Part shown: one piece after another, positions 48,523 to 60,192 of the stretch
Layout: each line of letters opens with the position of its first letter
How positions within the stretch are numbered: position 1 is the first letter of the stretch
Assembly: GCA_013397845.1 (NCBI GenBank)
Contig: VZTG01004270.1
Span: forward strand, 230,742-294,741
Direction of reading: 5' to 3'
DNA from: Melanocharis versteri
Taxonomy: Eukaryota; Chordata; Aves; Passeriformes; Melanocharitidae
DNA length: 64,000 nt
Notes under the pieces: model-generated
What the model saw: only the letters and a program-made list of their open reading frames with translations
Database searches by the model: none
Told to the model about the DNA's origin: nothing
Translations under genes and position numbers: made by a program

Positions 48523-50800
48523 ACAGAATGCTCCACATACACTGTGGAGCAGGTTTCACTTTGGTTAATTTAGGGCTCATGAAAAGAATGAGGCCCGGAT
48601 TGACCACCCATTTCTCGTGTCCAAATGCAGCATTGTCAATACAAAGATTTTTCTTAGCCCCCTTCTTCTGTTTAATACATTTAAGTACTGCACTCTGCAT
48701 ATGAAGGATAGTGATGTTATCAGAAAGCATTCAAAAACATATGTTTTAATGAAATGTGTTGACAACTGCTGAAGTAAAGTTTTTGTTAAGTCTCAAGAGT
48801 TTATCCATGACAAGCAGTATTAATGAATTGAATTAATTAAAAAGCATTTCAAGATGAAACAGGACCTGTTCTATGTAAAATGCTCTATACATTAGACAAG
48901 CATTATGGAAATCACTGCTTTGTACTACACTGTAATGCAGCCATTTATAAAAGCTTCTCAAGATCCATGGATAGCAGTAATTTGGGTTTAGCATGTCTTT
49001 GAAATTCATTGAATACAGCATGCGCTATTTAAAAGCATGAAATCTGGATGGTTACACTGCTATCAACGTTTATTTGGCTTGGAGAGGGACACAAGAGCTC
49101 AACATTACTGGGATGAGTGAGTGGGCATGGGAACAGGGTGGAATGATGGGGGCCTGGCAAGCCCTGGCAGAGGCTCGTGCTGACATTTTCAGGGAGCAGA
49201 CTCGTCTGGCAATAACTCAGGGTCCTGAGCTGGTTTGAAATGGGAGCTGTTTTACTAAAAGTAATTTCTCATCTCTGCTGTTCCTCTGCCACAAACTCCT
49301 CTACTTTTTGGACCAGGCTTGTTCTTCACTATGTCCTCTCCTTTTTTGGTTGCTTTTTTGCCCTCTCTAAGAGCAATACCATCAGCAGTGACCACTGGCA
49401 TTACGAAATATCTGTATTCCACATCATGAATCACTACAATGGGCTAAACAGTCTTATGAGTGTGTGCAATGGGGTTTGTGTGAGCTTCTGGCCGTGGCCC
49501 TGGGAAGACAAGAATGAGCAAGGGTTGTGCAGCCCTACAGCAGGACCAAAGATACAGGTGCCCACTGGCAGGAGCAAAGGGCAATTCTGCCTCGCTGGGC
49601 CAAAATCAATCATAAAATGACAGTTCTTGGCTGGAAACTTTTACCTCAGAGGGAAATGTCTGTTTGCACACAGGGAGAATTCTTACTAGGTTGAGTTACG
49701 ATTGTGGCTTGGATTTGGATGAGTAAGGTAACAGTGCCCACACAGAGCACATTAAAAAAATATATCTTTAAGATATTATTAAGTATGTAACATATTCATA
49801 AATACAAAATATAAAAGGTGAAAGATGAGAAACTGTGAAAAACAAAATGATTTCATACATGCATGGTGAAGTTTGTTTCACTTTATGCGTCTCAAGGTTT
49901 GGCTTGTAGGAGATTATTCCCGGTGGATCCACCTTTAGCTATCTGCTTTGTAATTCCTCTGGATCTTAATAAAGGAAAATACATCCTTCAAGGAGAACTA
50001 GCCAAAAATCTGTTGGTACATTTGAAATATTGTAATATATTAATACTCAAAATTCAATCAAGAATATGGCTGTGCAGTAGAGAAGAAAAAAAAACCCTAA
50101 ATACAAAATGAAGGTCAGGTTCCTCAAGCAATGTACACATATATTTAAAGGATGGTAACATTTGCTACTTAGCTACTGCACATGTTCCTAAAAATTTGTT
50201 TAAGACATTGCTTGGAATATCAGTAAATCTGACAGGCAGCCTCATTGGTTAGAAAAAGGGATAATTCATTTGGCCCTTAGTGTATTAGGAAAAGAGCAGC
50301 CAAAATTGCATCCCAAAGTGCTTTGGGAGATTCATCCTCTAAGCAGGTATGAATCTGCTCTGTGAAGAAAATAAGAGAGCTTGTTCTGCTACTTCACTAT
50401 AACATGAGCAATATGTTTGCACTTGTCACAGGTAACATTTGCATTTATTATCTGCATGTAGAGAACTTCTAAGCTTTCTTATACCTGCTAAACCGGCCCA
50501 GGTAGCATTTGGGCCTGACCAAAAGAAGTCTCTCCCCACCGGCTAGGTGCTGTGCTGCCTGCAGAGCAGTATCTGCCAAAACGAGGTCTTGCATTTTCTG
50601 TTTCCCTTCAGACTCTTCTTGCCAACTCGATTCCAGGAAGGACCAAAAAGCCTTTTCTGTGCAGCCATTTTTGAGGGCTGAAATAGCCTGCCTCCTCCTC
50701 AGTCTGTCCAGAGTGCCTGGCACATTCTCTGTCAGGCCGACTGACCAGGCAAGACCACAATATGTGGCACACATGAAGTGATGGAAGTGAAAGTCTAAGA
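48523..50800. other. Unique noncoding stretch, no gene recognised
   Basis: Nothing but unique sequence is seen. An AT-rich segment at 49755-49835 contains the near-palindrome TATCTTTAAGATA. The last six bases before the next element, CTAAGA at 50795-50800, are the left target-site duplication of the solo LTR. Confidence 0.5.
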
Positions 50801-51164
50801 TGTGGACGCTGAAAGCTTGGTGGCAGAGAGATTTTTCAGTATCTGCCTGTGTCCGTGAGCATTCTCACTTTCTCACGGAGCTAGCTGAGAAACAGCTAGA
50901 GAGCTTTTATAAATAATTTGTCTATCTTGCACTTGTGAGATGTTTTTGGATGTTGTTATTGTAGGACCGAAGGTCTGTTTAGGAAATGTGTGTTTTTAGG
51001 ATCTAGCCAATAGCCCTGGTGGGTGGTCAGCTAAGATCCAATGGCTTTTCTATAACTTAGAGTATAAAACTCTTCTGTATATAAATAAATAACGGCTTTT
51101 CTATCGAGTCCCTCCTGAGTTCGGTTCTCTCCTTCCTCCCTGGGCCGTGTCCATCATTGCGACA
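50801..51164 (+). mobile_element. Solo LTR of an endogenous retrovirus, class II-like, plus strand
   Basis: The 364-base element starts with TG (TGTGGACGCT) and ends with CA (ATTGCGACA). It is flanked by a perfect 6-base target-site duplication, CTAAGA at 50795-50800 and 51165-51170. A TATAAA box is at 51063-51068 and an AATAAA signal at 51084-51089. Their close spacing implies a very short R region. Six-base duplications are typical of class II (ERVK/alpha-beta-like) elements; that assignment is an inference. No internal retroviral sequence adjoins it, so recombination between two LTRs has removed the provirus body. A second copy in reverse orientation is at 59831-60192. Confidence 0.93.
51063..51089 (+). 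promoter_or_regulatory. LTR TATA box and polyadenylation signal
   Basis: TATAAA at 51063-51068 and AATAAA at 51084-51089 lie 15 bases apart in the solo LTR. In complete elements these would set the U3/R start and the 3' end of retroviral RNA. In a solo LTR they could still provide a weak promoter or an early polyadenylation site to host DNA on the plus strand. Confidence 0.6.
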
Positions 51165-54100
51165 CTAAGATACTGGGCACAAACTGGTTGCTGCTGACTG
51201 ATGGTTTACATTGAAGTGTCCTGTGGTGGTGGTGGTGGAATGCCTGTGTTTGCAAGAGCCATACACTCTAAAACTCTGTGCATGAGCTCAACCGAGCCTG
51301 GGCCCCCAGAAAACACAGATTTTTTTAACCAAAAACTACTTGCATAGCCAAATGATCAACTCTGGGGTTACTTAACCAGCTGATCCTAGAAAGTACTCGA
51401 AGATGTAAAGATCAAGACAAATTCTGACTGTTTCCATTACCAGGAATATTTGCTAATTTTTAAATGATCAGTCTGCCTGCATACAGGCGTGTTTCTCCTC
51501 TGTTGCTTTTCCTCTTAGCAAACTGTTTTTGTTGTGATTCAGCTCAGTTCTGCACTGTTGGACCAGCATGTTTAAGTCAAAATATCCAAATTTTTCCTCA
51601 TCAAATTTTTGCAGCATTTCAAAATCCAAATTGTGACTTGCTCTGTGCACAGGTGGGAAGGTAAATAAAATTGAAGAAGAAGACTTTTGCAGAAGAAACA
51701 GCAGTAAGAAGGGCAAATAGATACGGTGGTAATGGAATAAGAAATATTGCTTGTAACATTTTATTATAGAGAATAATAAACACCTTTAAGCCAGGCAAGA
51801 TATGCTGTGATCAGAAAGAAGGGGAGAAAATTGGTGTTTGACTGTCTTCTCATTGCCAGAAGCTCAAGGTGGTGTTGCAGCAGCCCTGAGACACTTGGTC
51901 AGACATGATGTCTTGTATTTGCATTTACTTCTGAGAGTAGCAAAACGATTCTTGTTATTGGAAAATTATTTTCTCTGACTCTTGGGAAGGATGGCTGGCT
52001 TTGAAATAGTTTTTAAAATACAAATTGGGGAACAGTCTCGTAATGCACTTGATGTTTTTCTGGTTACAGCTGAGAATAGCATCTGTAGTAGTTAAATGAA
52101 TATGAGTATGAATCACTTCAAATGATGTAACTTACCCAGGCTATGTAAAAACTACTGTTTGAATGATGTTTTGCAAGTAGTGATATTGTTGGACTTCACC
52201 CTAAAATCCTGTCTGGAACCTATATCTAATCCCAGGTGGAGTAATTTTGTACTCTCCATTCGACATGCAGTAGAATGGTAATCAGAATTGTGATACCATC
52301 ACTGAACTGCTTATAAGGCACTGGAATTTAATGACTGTTAAATAAAAACAAAATAAATCCCGGTTGTCTTCTCCAAGGAGAAATTGCTCTGTATAAGAAG
52401 GCAGAAAGTAACACTTGAAAGCCCAGGGCACCACCCAGCCTTGCATGTTTGAGATGGGGCAAGTGGATTCTCTAGACAGACACAGGCTCTCTCATGTACC
52501 TGCAACGCACTCCTGAGAAGAAGGAAAGCTGATCCCTTGCTGAAAGTCTGGCAGGGAGGGTCATCTTAGGGGCTGCTTCTTCAAAGCAGCAAATAAGCAG
52601 CCTTGCCACACAAACTTCAAGGAAAAGCACAGTAGAGTTACCAGTTCTAAATAGTCCACAGCCTCACAATAATAGAACAAAAGTCTAGTCAACAGCCTTC
52701 AAAAGAGGGTGAAGATATTCATCAAACCTGATGAGGCTCCTATTAATTAGTGTTAAGTGTTGTTACACTTCTGTTACTATTACTATTTTGAGATTTAACT
52801 AAGAAACCTAATGGGGCTACTTCTGCACGACGTTAATTAGATATGGCAATTCCACTTACCCATACAGCCTCGGCACACAACCATCACACATCAATATTTA
52901 ATTTAATTACTGATGTTGTGGTGCAAGTCACATCTGATTTAAGAGATAAATATGCTTAATTAATAATGAGATAAAACACATACAGTATGTCACCTTTTGT
53001 CATTTGAGCTTTGTTAGGTATAGTAAAAGAAGACACACATGGACATTGGAGAGGCCACGACATGGTGATCTGTGTGTCTGTGTTATCTTTGTCCTTGGAT
53101 TTACCTGAGCTCACACTGCACTGTAAATATGACAAAGATATCTGCAAGTGTCAGGAGCACCAGCCTATGTAAAGACACACTTGTGTCTTGAGTAATTCAT
53201 CATTTACTTCAATTTTTCTGCATAATTGAAAACTGAACTTTCAGCTTGGATTATACGTAGCACCTATAGAAATTCATTTTATCAGGTTTGATCACAGGAT
53301 TCTCATCTGTGTTGAACTGGCCTGGTGCAGAGGCTGGGTGTGCAAGAATTCATTCTGCATCAGCATCCTTTGGAAGGGAGCCTTCTTCCCATTGGCACTG
53401 GACATTCTCAATTCAGACCTTCCCGCAAGAGCCTGTTGAGAATAGTGGATGTGATTGTTGTACCACAAGGTAGAGTTCTGGAAAGGTATATGCAGAAAGA
53501 TTGCTTACCACTTTGCAAAGCCTGGGGGGAGAAGAGGACAGACAGCCAGACCTTGAGGCTGGTTATGATGATGAACCATATGAAAGCAGCTTCTAGGCAG
53601 GACTAGGTCCCCATTTCATAAAGGGCTTTGTAACAAGGACTGACAGTCTTAGCCTCAAAGACTTACAGTGAAATTCAAAACAAATGGATAAACAGGTACC
53701 ACACAACCAGTGCACCAGATCTGCTGAAGTAAAGGAAACTACTTCTGTTCATTTTTGTTAGAAGATCAAAGACTCAGCGGGTCCCCCTCCGTTTGCAGTG
53801 TCCTTTGTAGGCCTGTGTTTCCAGGGGTTCACAAGCTCGCACTAGAAGTTTGTGTGGGTTGAAACTTGCTATGCAAGATCTTTACCTGGGGGCCATTTGG
53901 TTTGATGTGTTTGACAAAATTTTAAGAGCTCCTAAGTTGACTGTGCCAAACAAATAGTTTCCTAGAGGCTGAGAAGCTTTTTGAAACTTCCTCCAGGGAA
54001 AATTCCCAGTTGGCAGAAAACCTGTGAAAGCAAAAGCAACTCACAACATCGTAACCTACTGAAACACATACTGCCCTCAGATCCATTTGTGCTCCTTTTT

Positions 54101-57100
54101 TCTATGTTATATATAATTATTCTGATATTAATATTGAGAGTAACTAGTACAATGGGAACCTGTTGGGCTATCAGGAATGATTGGTGAAGGAGACCATCTC
54201 AGTATGGTCTGAAAGCTTCCCTTAGAAACAAAAAGAGCCAATCAAAAAATCAAGACAGGGAAAGCTTTCAGCTGTCCAAGCCTGCCTTAAAACCCACTCA
54301 CCCAAAAGAAAACACTAGAGAGGGGAAGACTAAGGCACAAAACACCAGTGTTTTACTGCTAATAGGCAGGGAGAAATGGAAGTGCCAGTGATGGCAAGTG
54401 AGGGAGCCTCTTCTTCGAGGATAACAAAATAGAACTGCTGTTCTTTTCAGCTCCATGACCCAGTATTGTAGGTGGTCACCATGGCTGGCACTGTGATCTG
54501 TTGGTACGATGGATGTACTGCAGAGTTTCCAAAGGGTGTGACTGAGGTGTGGAATTCAGCTGTGCTGAGCTCGCACCTTCTGTCAGCTGCCAGAAGTGGG
54601 AGAGGCATCCTGGGACCTGTTCCCTCTTAATTACATTCCCTGGTCTTGACAAGTAGATGCCTCCAGAATGGGAGAATGGGGGATGGAGGAATCTGTGGAA
54701 CCCATAGTTCCATCAGCCAAACGGAACAGTGAGGAGTGGTGTGTTAGGAACACTTTCCCCAAGAGACCAGCAGCCTGCATGAGTAGCTAAGAAACGTATG
54801 CGAAGTGAGAGCTAATCCTCTTTGAGAAGAACCTGTAATTTTCCCCCAGGAGAGAAACAGTGCTGCAGCTGGAAGGGCAGGTAAGAGCAGCACTGCCTCC
54901 AGCTCTGCCTGAGCATTCTGCTTGTGCGGGAACACTGAGGCCAAACATCACCATGAGGCACAGGGTAGTGTGTGCCTCTCTGAAGAGAGAATGGAGGAAA
55001 TAAAGGAGCATCTCTCACAGTGATTGGCTTCCAGAGAGTATGGAACACAGATTGTACCAATATCGTGGGTACACCCTGGGTAGAGACAGGATGTGGTAGT
55101 TGAACCAGGATCAGTAGCTAAAATGAAAGCGTAGCCTAAAATTAAATTCTTTCAATGGAGATGCACAGGTTGAGGCTTTATCCTACTGTGTGCTTAGGAA
55201 TTGTATTGATATGTGAGGCACAAGATTCCCTTTCCATCTTCCTTACGGGCTGCTTTGGTAAACATTCATTTCTTCCAGGTTTTATCCTGTCATGGAAACG
55301 TTTTCTAGGTCCTCCTGTGGCAGTGTGGACTCTGTGTGCTATGAATTACACCTGTGAACTGAGTGGATTAGAAAATTGGCTGCCCCTTCAACAGAGACAA
55401 AGGCGTGCAGGAAAGTGCTAATATTCTTAATCTCTTCTTTCCTCTTCTTCCTTCCAAATTCCTACCTGTCCTCACTGGGGAACAGCTGAGAACAGTCTGG
55501 CCCAGACCAGTGATTCCAGTAAGCACACGGAATACCACATGTGTGAAATTCCCCTCTCCCTCTGTCTGCAGGACACTCCCCCTGCACGGGGCCCATGGCT
55601 CTCTGCTGTGGCGTAGCAGCAGCGGCAGCAGCCACTTAGCACAGGCAATTGAAGTATTTCTCACCTGCCCAGCCTGCCCGAGTCTCCCAGGCTTGCCTGT
55701 GGGATATGATCTCGCATCTCCAGCTCTCCTTGTCATTGTCATGCTTCCTTGAGGCTTGCTTTTAGACTAAAGTGCCTGAAACTGGTCCCAGGATTCAGAA
55801 AGGCAGCATGTCACTGGTGACTACTAATAGCAATTACTGCAAACTAGGATATACACCTACCTGACATCCAGCAAAATAGGCTGAAGCAGATTAACGATTA
55901 AAACAGTCATTTGACAAGGAAATAACAGTCACCCCATCCTTCCAGTACATAACTGTGTCTGGCTGCTGCACTTCAGAGTGCCTGCCCAATATTCTCCCTG
56001 TTTTGGTCACTTATACTTGGACATGGTTTTGAGAAGCCACAACTTATTTAGACCCCCTTTTCCGTGAATGAGCAGTTAAAAATTGCTTCTTCCAATGCTC
56101 ATTATTTTGCACTTGTCTATACTAGTAGGTAATGGAATCGTGTTGCAGAAGACTCACAGCTGGATATGACAGTCAGAACCAGATGTTCACACAATAGGCC
56201 AGACACAGCTGGTTCTCTGTAGCTGGCAAGGGATGTAGAACAAGTAAGTGCAGAGACAGCAAGCCTGAAAAAAATCTAAGGTAATCAAGCTAAATATGCC
56301 TGGAGTTTTAGGCCATCTGGAAGATTGCCAGAAGGCTATTTATTCTGATGTCTACACCTGCTGAATGGGAATACTTTGTGTGAACTCAGAGCTTGAAGTA
56401 ATACTGTCTCTCTCCCCTTTTCAGCACTCCACTCCCTCTAGGCAGTGTTTCTTGCTTGATAAATTGTGCTCTACAAACTTAGGTTTGATTTAAAAAAAAA
56501 AAACAAACCAAGAAACCAAACCTTAAACTTATTTCCTGGCTATTGACGAGCTTAGCAGGAAAGCAATGCAGCACTGGAGAACAGAAAGGGAGCACAGTGT
56601 CACAGACTGCCCCTTGGAGAGTTAAAGTCTGTGGGCAGTGCAATCTGCTAGATACGTTGAGAGCTGGAAAGATTTTCTTTGTCCCATTTATAGTGACCTG
56701 GGAGATAAATTCCCCCAAGCACTTTTAGCTCCTGTTGTGTGCACGCTCACCTTTCTGTGCTCAGTGACAGATTGCTCCCCCAGTGCCCCATCTGGCTCAG
56801 CTCTGCTGGCTGCAGCCTCCTCCTCGCAGCCAAGCAGCACCTGCCTGGCTGTCAGCATGGAAGATCTTGGGACTCCCATTTTACAAAAACTTCTGGTGTT
56901 GATAGTGGTGGTGAGCATGCTCGTACGGTGGCGAACATTTGACTGTAATGATTTCTCAGTGTCGAGGGAGGATTTTTGGATAAACAAGACCAAGAAGATA
57001 GGAGATAGAAGGAGCACTCTCTTGAAGTTGCTGACAGAGTAGAGGTCTCTTTGAAGACACTGGTTTCCCCAAGCTTCTGTGCCTCTGTAAGGAAATGAGA

Positions 57101-57760
57101 GCATCTCAAATGTGAGTTACCATAAGGAGTGATGTCGCAATAGTGAGCTCCTATAAACACACAAAATTTTGTCTTTTCTTGTATTTGGTTTTTACCAATA
57201 TCTTCCTGATCATTTTACTGATGCATTCAGCATAATTCTCTGAGAAACGTCGGGCTCTCACGCTCTCCTCAGCAAGCAGCAACATAGATTTTGCTCCCTC
57301 TCTACCTCAGTGTGTGCTGAGCAGTAACCATGCTGCAGCTGATATGCAGCACATGCAGCTGCACTGGGGATGACTGTGCCCACTGCTGTCAGTACCACTC
57401 TTGGTTCTCAGATGCAGCAAATGAGTATTTCTTCTTTTTGCTCATGCATGTGATAGTTCTTCAAGTGTTATCGCTGCTCTGAACCAGTTTTGGTGGGACT
57501 GGAGTTAATTTTCTTCATAGTAGCTCATATGGTGCTGCCTTTTGCAGTTGAGATGAAAAGATTGCTGATAACACACTGATGTTTTAGTTATTGCCAAGCA
57601 TTGCTTACACAGCATCAAGGCTTTTTCTGCCTCTCCGACTGCTCCTCCCCCGTGAGGAGGCTGGAGGTGAAGGAGAAGCTGAGAGGGGACACAGCTGACC
57701 CCAACTGACCAAAGAGATCTTCCACAATATATGACATTGAGCTCTGCAATGAAAGCTGTG
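51165..57760. other. Unique noncoding stretch between the two solo LTRs
   Basis: No gene, retroviral internal region or CR1 is recognised here, which argues against the flanking LTRs being two ends of one provirus. A GGT repeat (GGTGGTGGTGGTGG) lies at 51225-51238 and a 12-base A run at 56492-56503. The stretch 52740-52970 is rich in TAAT/TTAATTA motifs and is noted separately. Confidence 0.55.
52740..52970. other. Candidate conserved noncoding element, TTAATTA-rich
   Basis: The block carries repeated homeodomain-type motifs (ATTAATTAG at 52742, GTTAATTAGAT near 52833, TTTAATTTAATTACTGATG near 52898, TTAATTAATAATGAG near 52957) within complex sequence that contains no simple repeat. This pattern is common in vertebrate developmental enhancers. 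The motif density is seen; function and conservation are inferred. Confidence 0.2.
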
Positions 57761-57876
57761 GGGAAGAGGGAAGAAAGAAGAAAGAAGAGGGAAGAAGGAA
57801 GAAGAAAGAAGGAAGAAGGAAGAAGAAAGAAGGAAGAAGGAAGAAGAAAGAAGGAAGAAGGATGAAGGAAAAAGGG
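57761..57876 (+). repeat. GAAG-type purine tandem repeat with a 21-base higher-order unit
   Basis: About 115 bases of almost pure purine consist of GAAG, GAAA and GGAA words. From about 57800 to 57862 a 21-base unit repeats three times without a mismatch that I could find, so a minisatellite has formed inside a microsatellite. Read on the minus strand it gives a serine/phenylalanine/leucine-rich open frame (57605-57883) that is a repeat artefact. Long purine mirror tracts can form triplex DNA. Confidence 0.9.
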
Positions 57877-58867
57877 GGGTCATTCAGAGAAATGGTGTTT
57901 GTGTTCCCAGGTCACTATGAGATGTGCCAGAGCCCTGCTGTCCTGGGGGTTGCAAATACCTGCCTGCCCACGGGAAGTGGGGAATGAATTCCTTGTTTTG
58001 TTCTGCTTGCACGTGCCATTTTTGCTTTACCTCTTAAACGGTGGTTATCTCAACACGTGAGTTTTCACATTTTTACTCTTCTGACTGTTTCCCCCATCTC
58101 GCTGTGGCAAAGTGAGTAAGCTGTGGCATGGTGCTGAGCTGCCTGCCAAGGCTGAAGCACAATGTGTCCCAAAGGCATGATCAGTTCAGCGAGTTCTCTG
58201 TAAATGCACCACAGTTCTCTCTCAACCTCCCCACCTTTGCTGAAGGATACAGTGGACTTCCCAAAATTCTTATGGAATATCTGTTCCTTAACCTGACCCA
58301 GATAACTGGTGTGTTATGCTACGATGCTTTGCCAGAAAGAAGTTACAGTTTTTCTTTGATTATTTGTTTGGTTTCCATTAGCAGAGAGGTGAATGACAGA
58401 GCACTCAAGTTGATACCTTTGAAGGACATGAGATTTAAAAACAAATAAAATATCTACTGTGCGCTATAAGCAATAATCAATAATTAAAAGCCTTGTTAAA
58501 ACGTTGTTGAAGAGCATTTCAGAAGAAAAGTAGTTATACTGCATTTCATGCTTAATTCAATGTCAATTAGCTGATTGTTAACTTCCCTCCAGCTAAATCT
58601 TGTTCGGCACAGAGAAGAGAAATCAAAAGCATTCTAGCTTTAACAAGCCTAGTGTTTCAATCATTCATCTCTGCCCGCAGGCTCCAAATCAATGTCAACA
58701 GACGTTTCATTGCAATTTTATCAGCCATTCCTGCCTGTCACTGTTTTCTTGGCTGCCCTGATTGTCCCTCAAAATCGTCTGTGGGAATCAGAATTCATCT
58801 GGAGTGAAAGACCAAGCAGACCACACTTACTTTTAACCTCACCAATTGTAGGCTTCGCTTTCACCGA
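57877..58867. other. Unique noncoding stretch before the CpG-rich block
   Basis: No gene is recognised. An open frame at 58128-58448 shows no family motif. The sequence becomes AT-rich with several AATCAAT/ATTGA motifs from 58450 to 58740. TCTGCCCGCAG ending at 58680 fits a splice-acceptor consensus and lies 190 bases before the CpG-rich block, but no reading frame beyond it is convincing. Confidence 0.45.
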
Positions 58868-59010
58868 GATAATCCGGGGGCTGCTGCACGCCCCAGCTCC
58901 CTGAACGGCTCGGTGCAGCCGGGGAAGGGCGGAGGGGCCGGGGCGGCCTTCAGCACCGCGGACAGCGCCGGCAGCGGCTGCCCGGCCGGCGCCGAGCCCT
59001 TCCCTCCGCC
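58868..59010. promoter_or_regulatory. Short CpG island with G-quadruplex motif, candidate promoter
   Basis: About 18 CpGs occur in roughly 140 bases of very high GC, an observed-to-expected ratio near 0.85 by hand count. Four G runs at 58921-58943 (GGGG, GGG, GGGG, GGGG with short loops) satisfy the quadruplex pattern. A CCAAT motif lies just upstream at 58839-58843. It could be a promoter of an unannotated transcript or the GC-rich edge of the adjoining minisatellite. An open frame across it (58913-59239) starts at GTG and is proline/serine low complexity, so it is not called. Confidence 0.4.
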
Positions 59011-59174
59011 CTCCTCCTCCTCCTCCTCAGCCCTACATTTCCTCAGTCTTCCTCCTCCTCCTCAGCCCTACTCTTCCTCAGCCCTCATCCTCTTCCTCAG
59101 CCTTCCTCCTCCTCCTCAGCCCTCCTCCTCCTCAACCTTCCTCCTTCTCAGCCTTCCTCCTCCTCAGCCCTCCT
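59001..59174 (+). repeat. Pyrimidine minisatellite with 16/19-base units
   Basis: The tract is almost wholly C and T, broken by a regular CTCAG marker at 59026, 59042, 59061, 59077, 59096, 59115, (CTCAA at 59131), 59147 and 59163. The spacings are 16, 19, 16, 19, 19, 16, 16 and 16, so units differ by one CTC/TCC triplet. Nine units are visible. It follows the CpG-rich block directly. Length variation between individuals is likely, and homopurine-homopyrimidine DNA like this can adopt triplex structure. Confidence 0.85.
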
Positions 59175-59830
59175 CTGGCTTGGCTACCAGCCGAATTCAC
59201 ACACAGCAGAATAGCTTTATGTGTGTGAATAACTCTTAAAAGACAAATTGAGGGGCTCTCAGGCACAAAAGTTTTTCTACCTACACACGCTTGAATTGCT
59301 TGTAGAAAGTCGTGTCAAAAAATAGCAGGTGACCACACAGAATTTAGAAAGCATCACAGGCATTCCTATCTGCTTCACAATGACATCACACCAATAAATT
59401 GTGAGATTCACTTCTGTGAAAACTATCAAGAACAAGAGCTAGGCTGAAGTCTGAATTCAGATGCTAGTGGTGTTTGGGCCTTGCCAAGCTCTTACAGAAC
59501 TTGAATTGATAAAACCAGGGTGTCTGATTGCTGCACTTACTCTGCAAACAATGTCGTAAGGTAGGTTACACTCAGGAATGACACAGGAGTGGTATTCCAT
59601 ACTTCCTGCTGTTTCCAGACCTGGCCCATGGTTCTTCAGCTCACTTTTGAAAGAACGGATTCACTTCTGGGATCTGTGGTTTTCTGCAGGACCAGGGTGC
59701 ACTGGCCCAGCATCTGGTGAGAAGAGCAGACTCACCATCATTACCCTTAACACACAAATTGGTTCTTCAGCCACTATCCTCATCCACCTTGGACAAATGA
59801 TTTGGTTAAATTGTGTGATTTGAATGTCTT
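59175..59830. other. Unique noncoding stretch before the second solo LTR
   Basis: Nothing is recognised here. Its last six bases, TGTCTT at 59825-59830, are the left target-site duplication of the LTR that follows. Confidence 0.55.
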
Positions 59831-60192
59831 TGTCGCAATGACGGACACGGCCCGGGGAGGAAGGAGAGAACCGAACTCAGGAGGAACAGGATAGAAATGC
59901 CTTTATTTATTTATATACAGAAGGGTTTTATCCCCTAGGTTATAGAAAGTAATTGGATCTTCGTTAACCACCCCCAGGACTATTGGCGAGATCCTAAAAA
60001 CACACATTTCCTAAACAATCCTTCAGACTGACAATAACAAACTGCAAAAACACCTCACAGGTGCAAGATAGAAGAATTATTTACAAAAGCTCTTGAGCTG
60101 TTTTGCAGCTAGCTCCGTGAGAAAGTGAGAATGCTCACGGACACAGGCAGATACTGGAAAATCTCTCTGCCACCAAGCTTTCAGCGTCCACA
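59831..60192 (-). mobile_element. Solo LTR of the same retroviral family, minus strand
   Basis: The 362-base element is the reverse complement of the family at 50801-51164, starting on the plus strand with TGTCGCAATG and ending with GCGTCCACA. A perfect 6-base target-site duplication, TGTCTT, lies at 59825-59830 and 60193-60198. By hand alignment the two LTRs differ at about 39 of 364 positions (roughly 89 percent identity). Differences are concentrated in the middle, and both ends are nearly identical. TTTATT at 59902-59911 gives the AATAAA signal on the minus strand, while the TATA box is changed to GATAAAA. The different target duplications prove independent insertions. Confidence 0.93.

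Noticed and set aside
57761..57876. Regular repeats as a CRISPR-like array
   Set aside because: It is a eukaryotic purine microsatellite with no unique spacers between repeats.
58913..59239. Proline/serine/leucine-rich open frame of 108 codons
   Set aside because: It begins at GTG, not ATG, and most of it translates the pyrimidine minisatellite. There is no splice or family evidence.
50801..60192. The two LTRs as ends of one provirus
   Set aside because: They are in opposite orientation, have different target-site duplications, and no gag, pol or env-like sequence lies between them.
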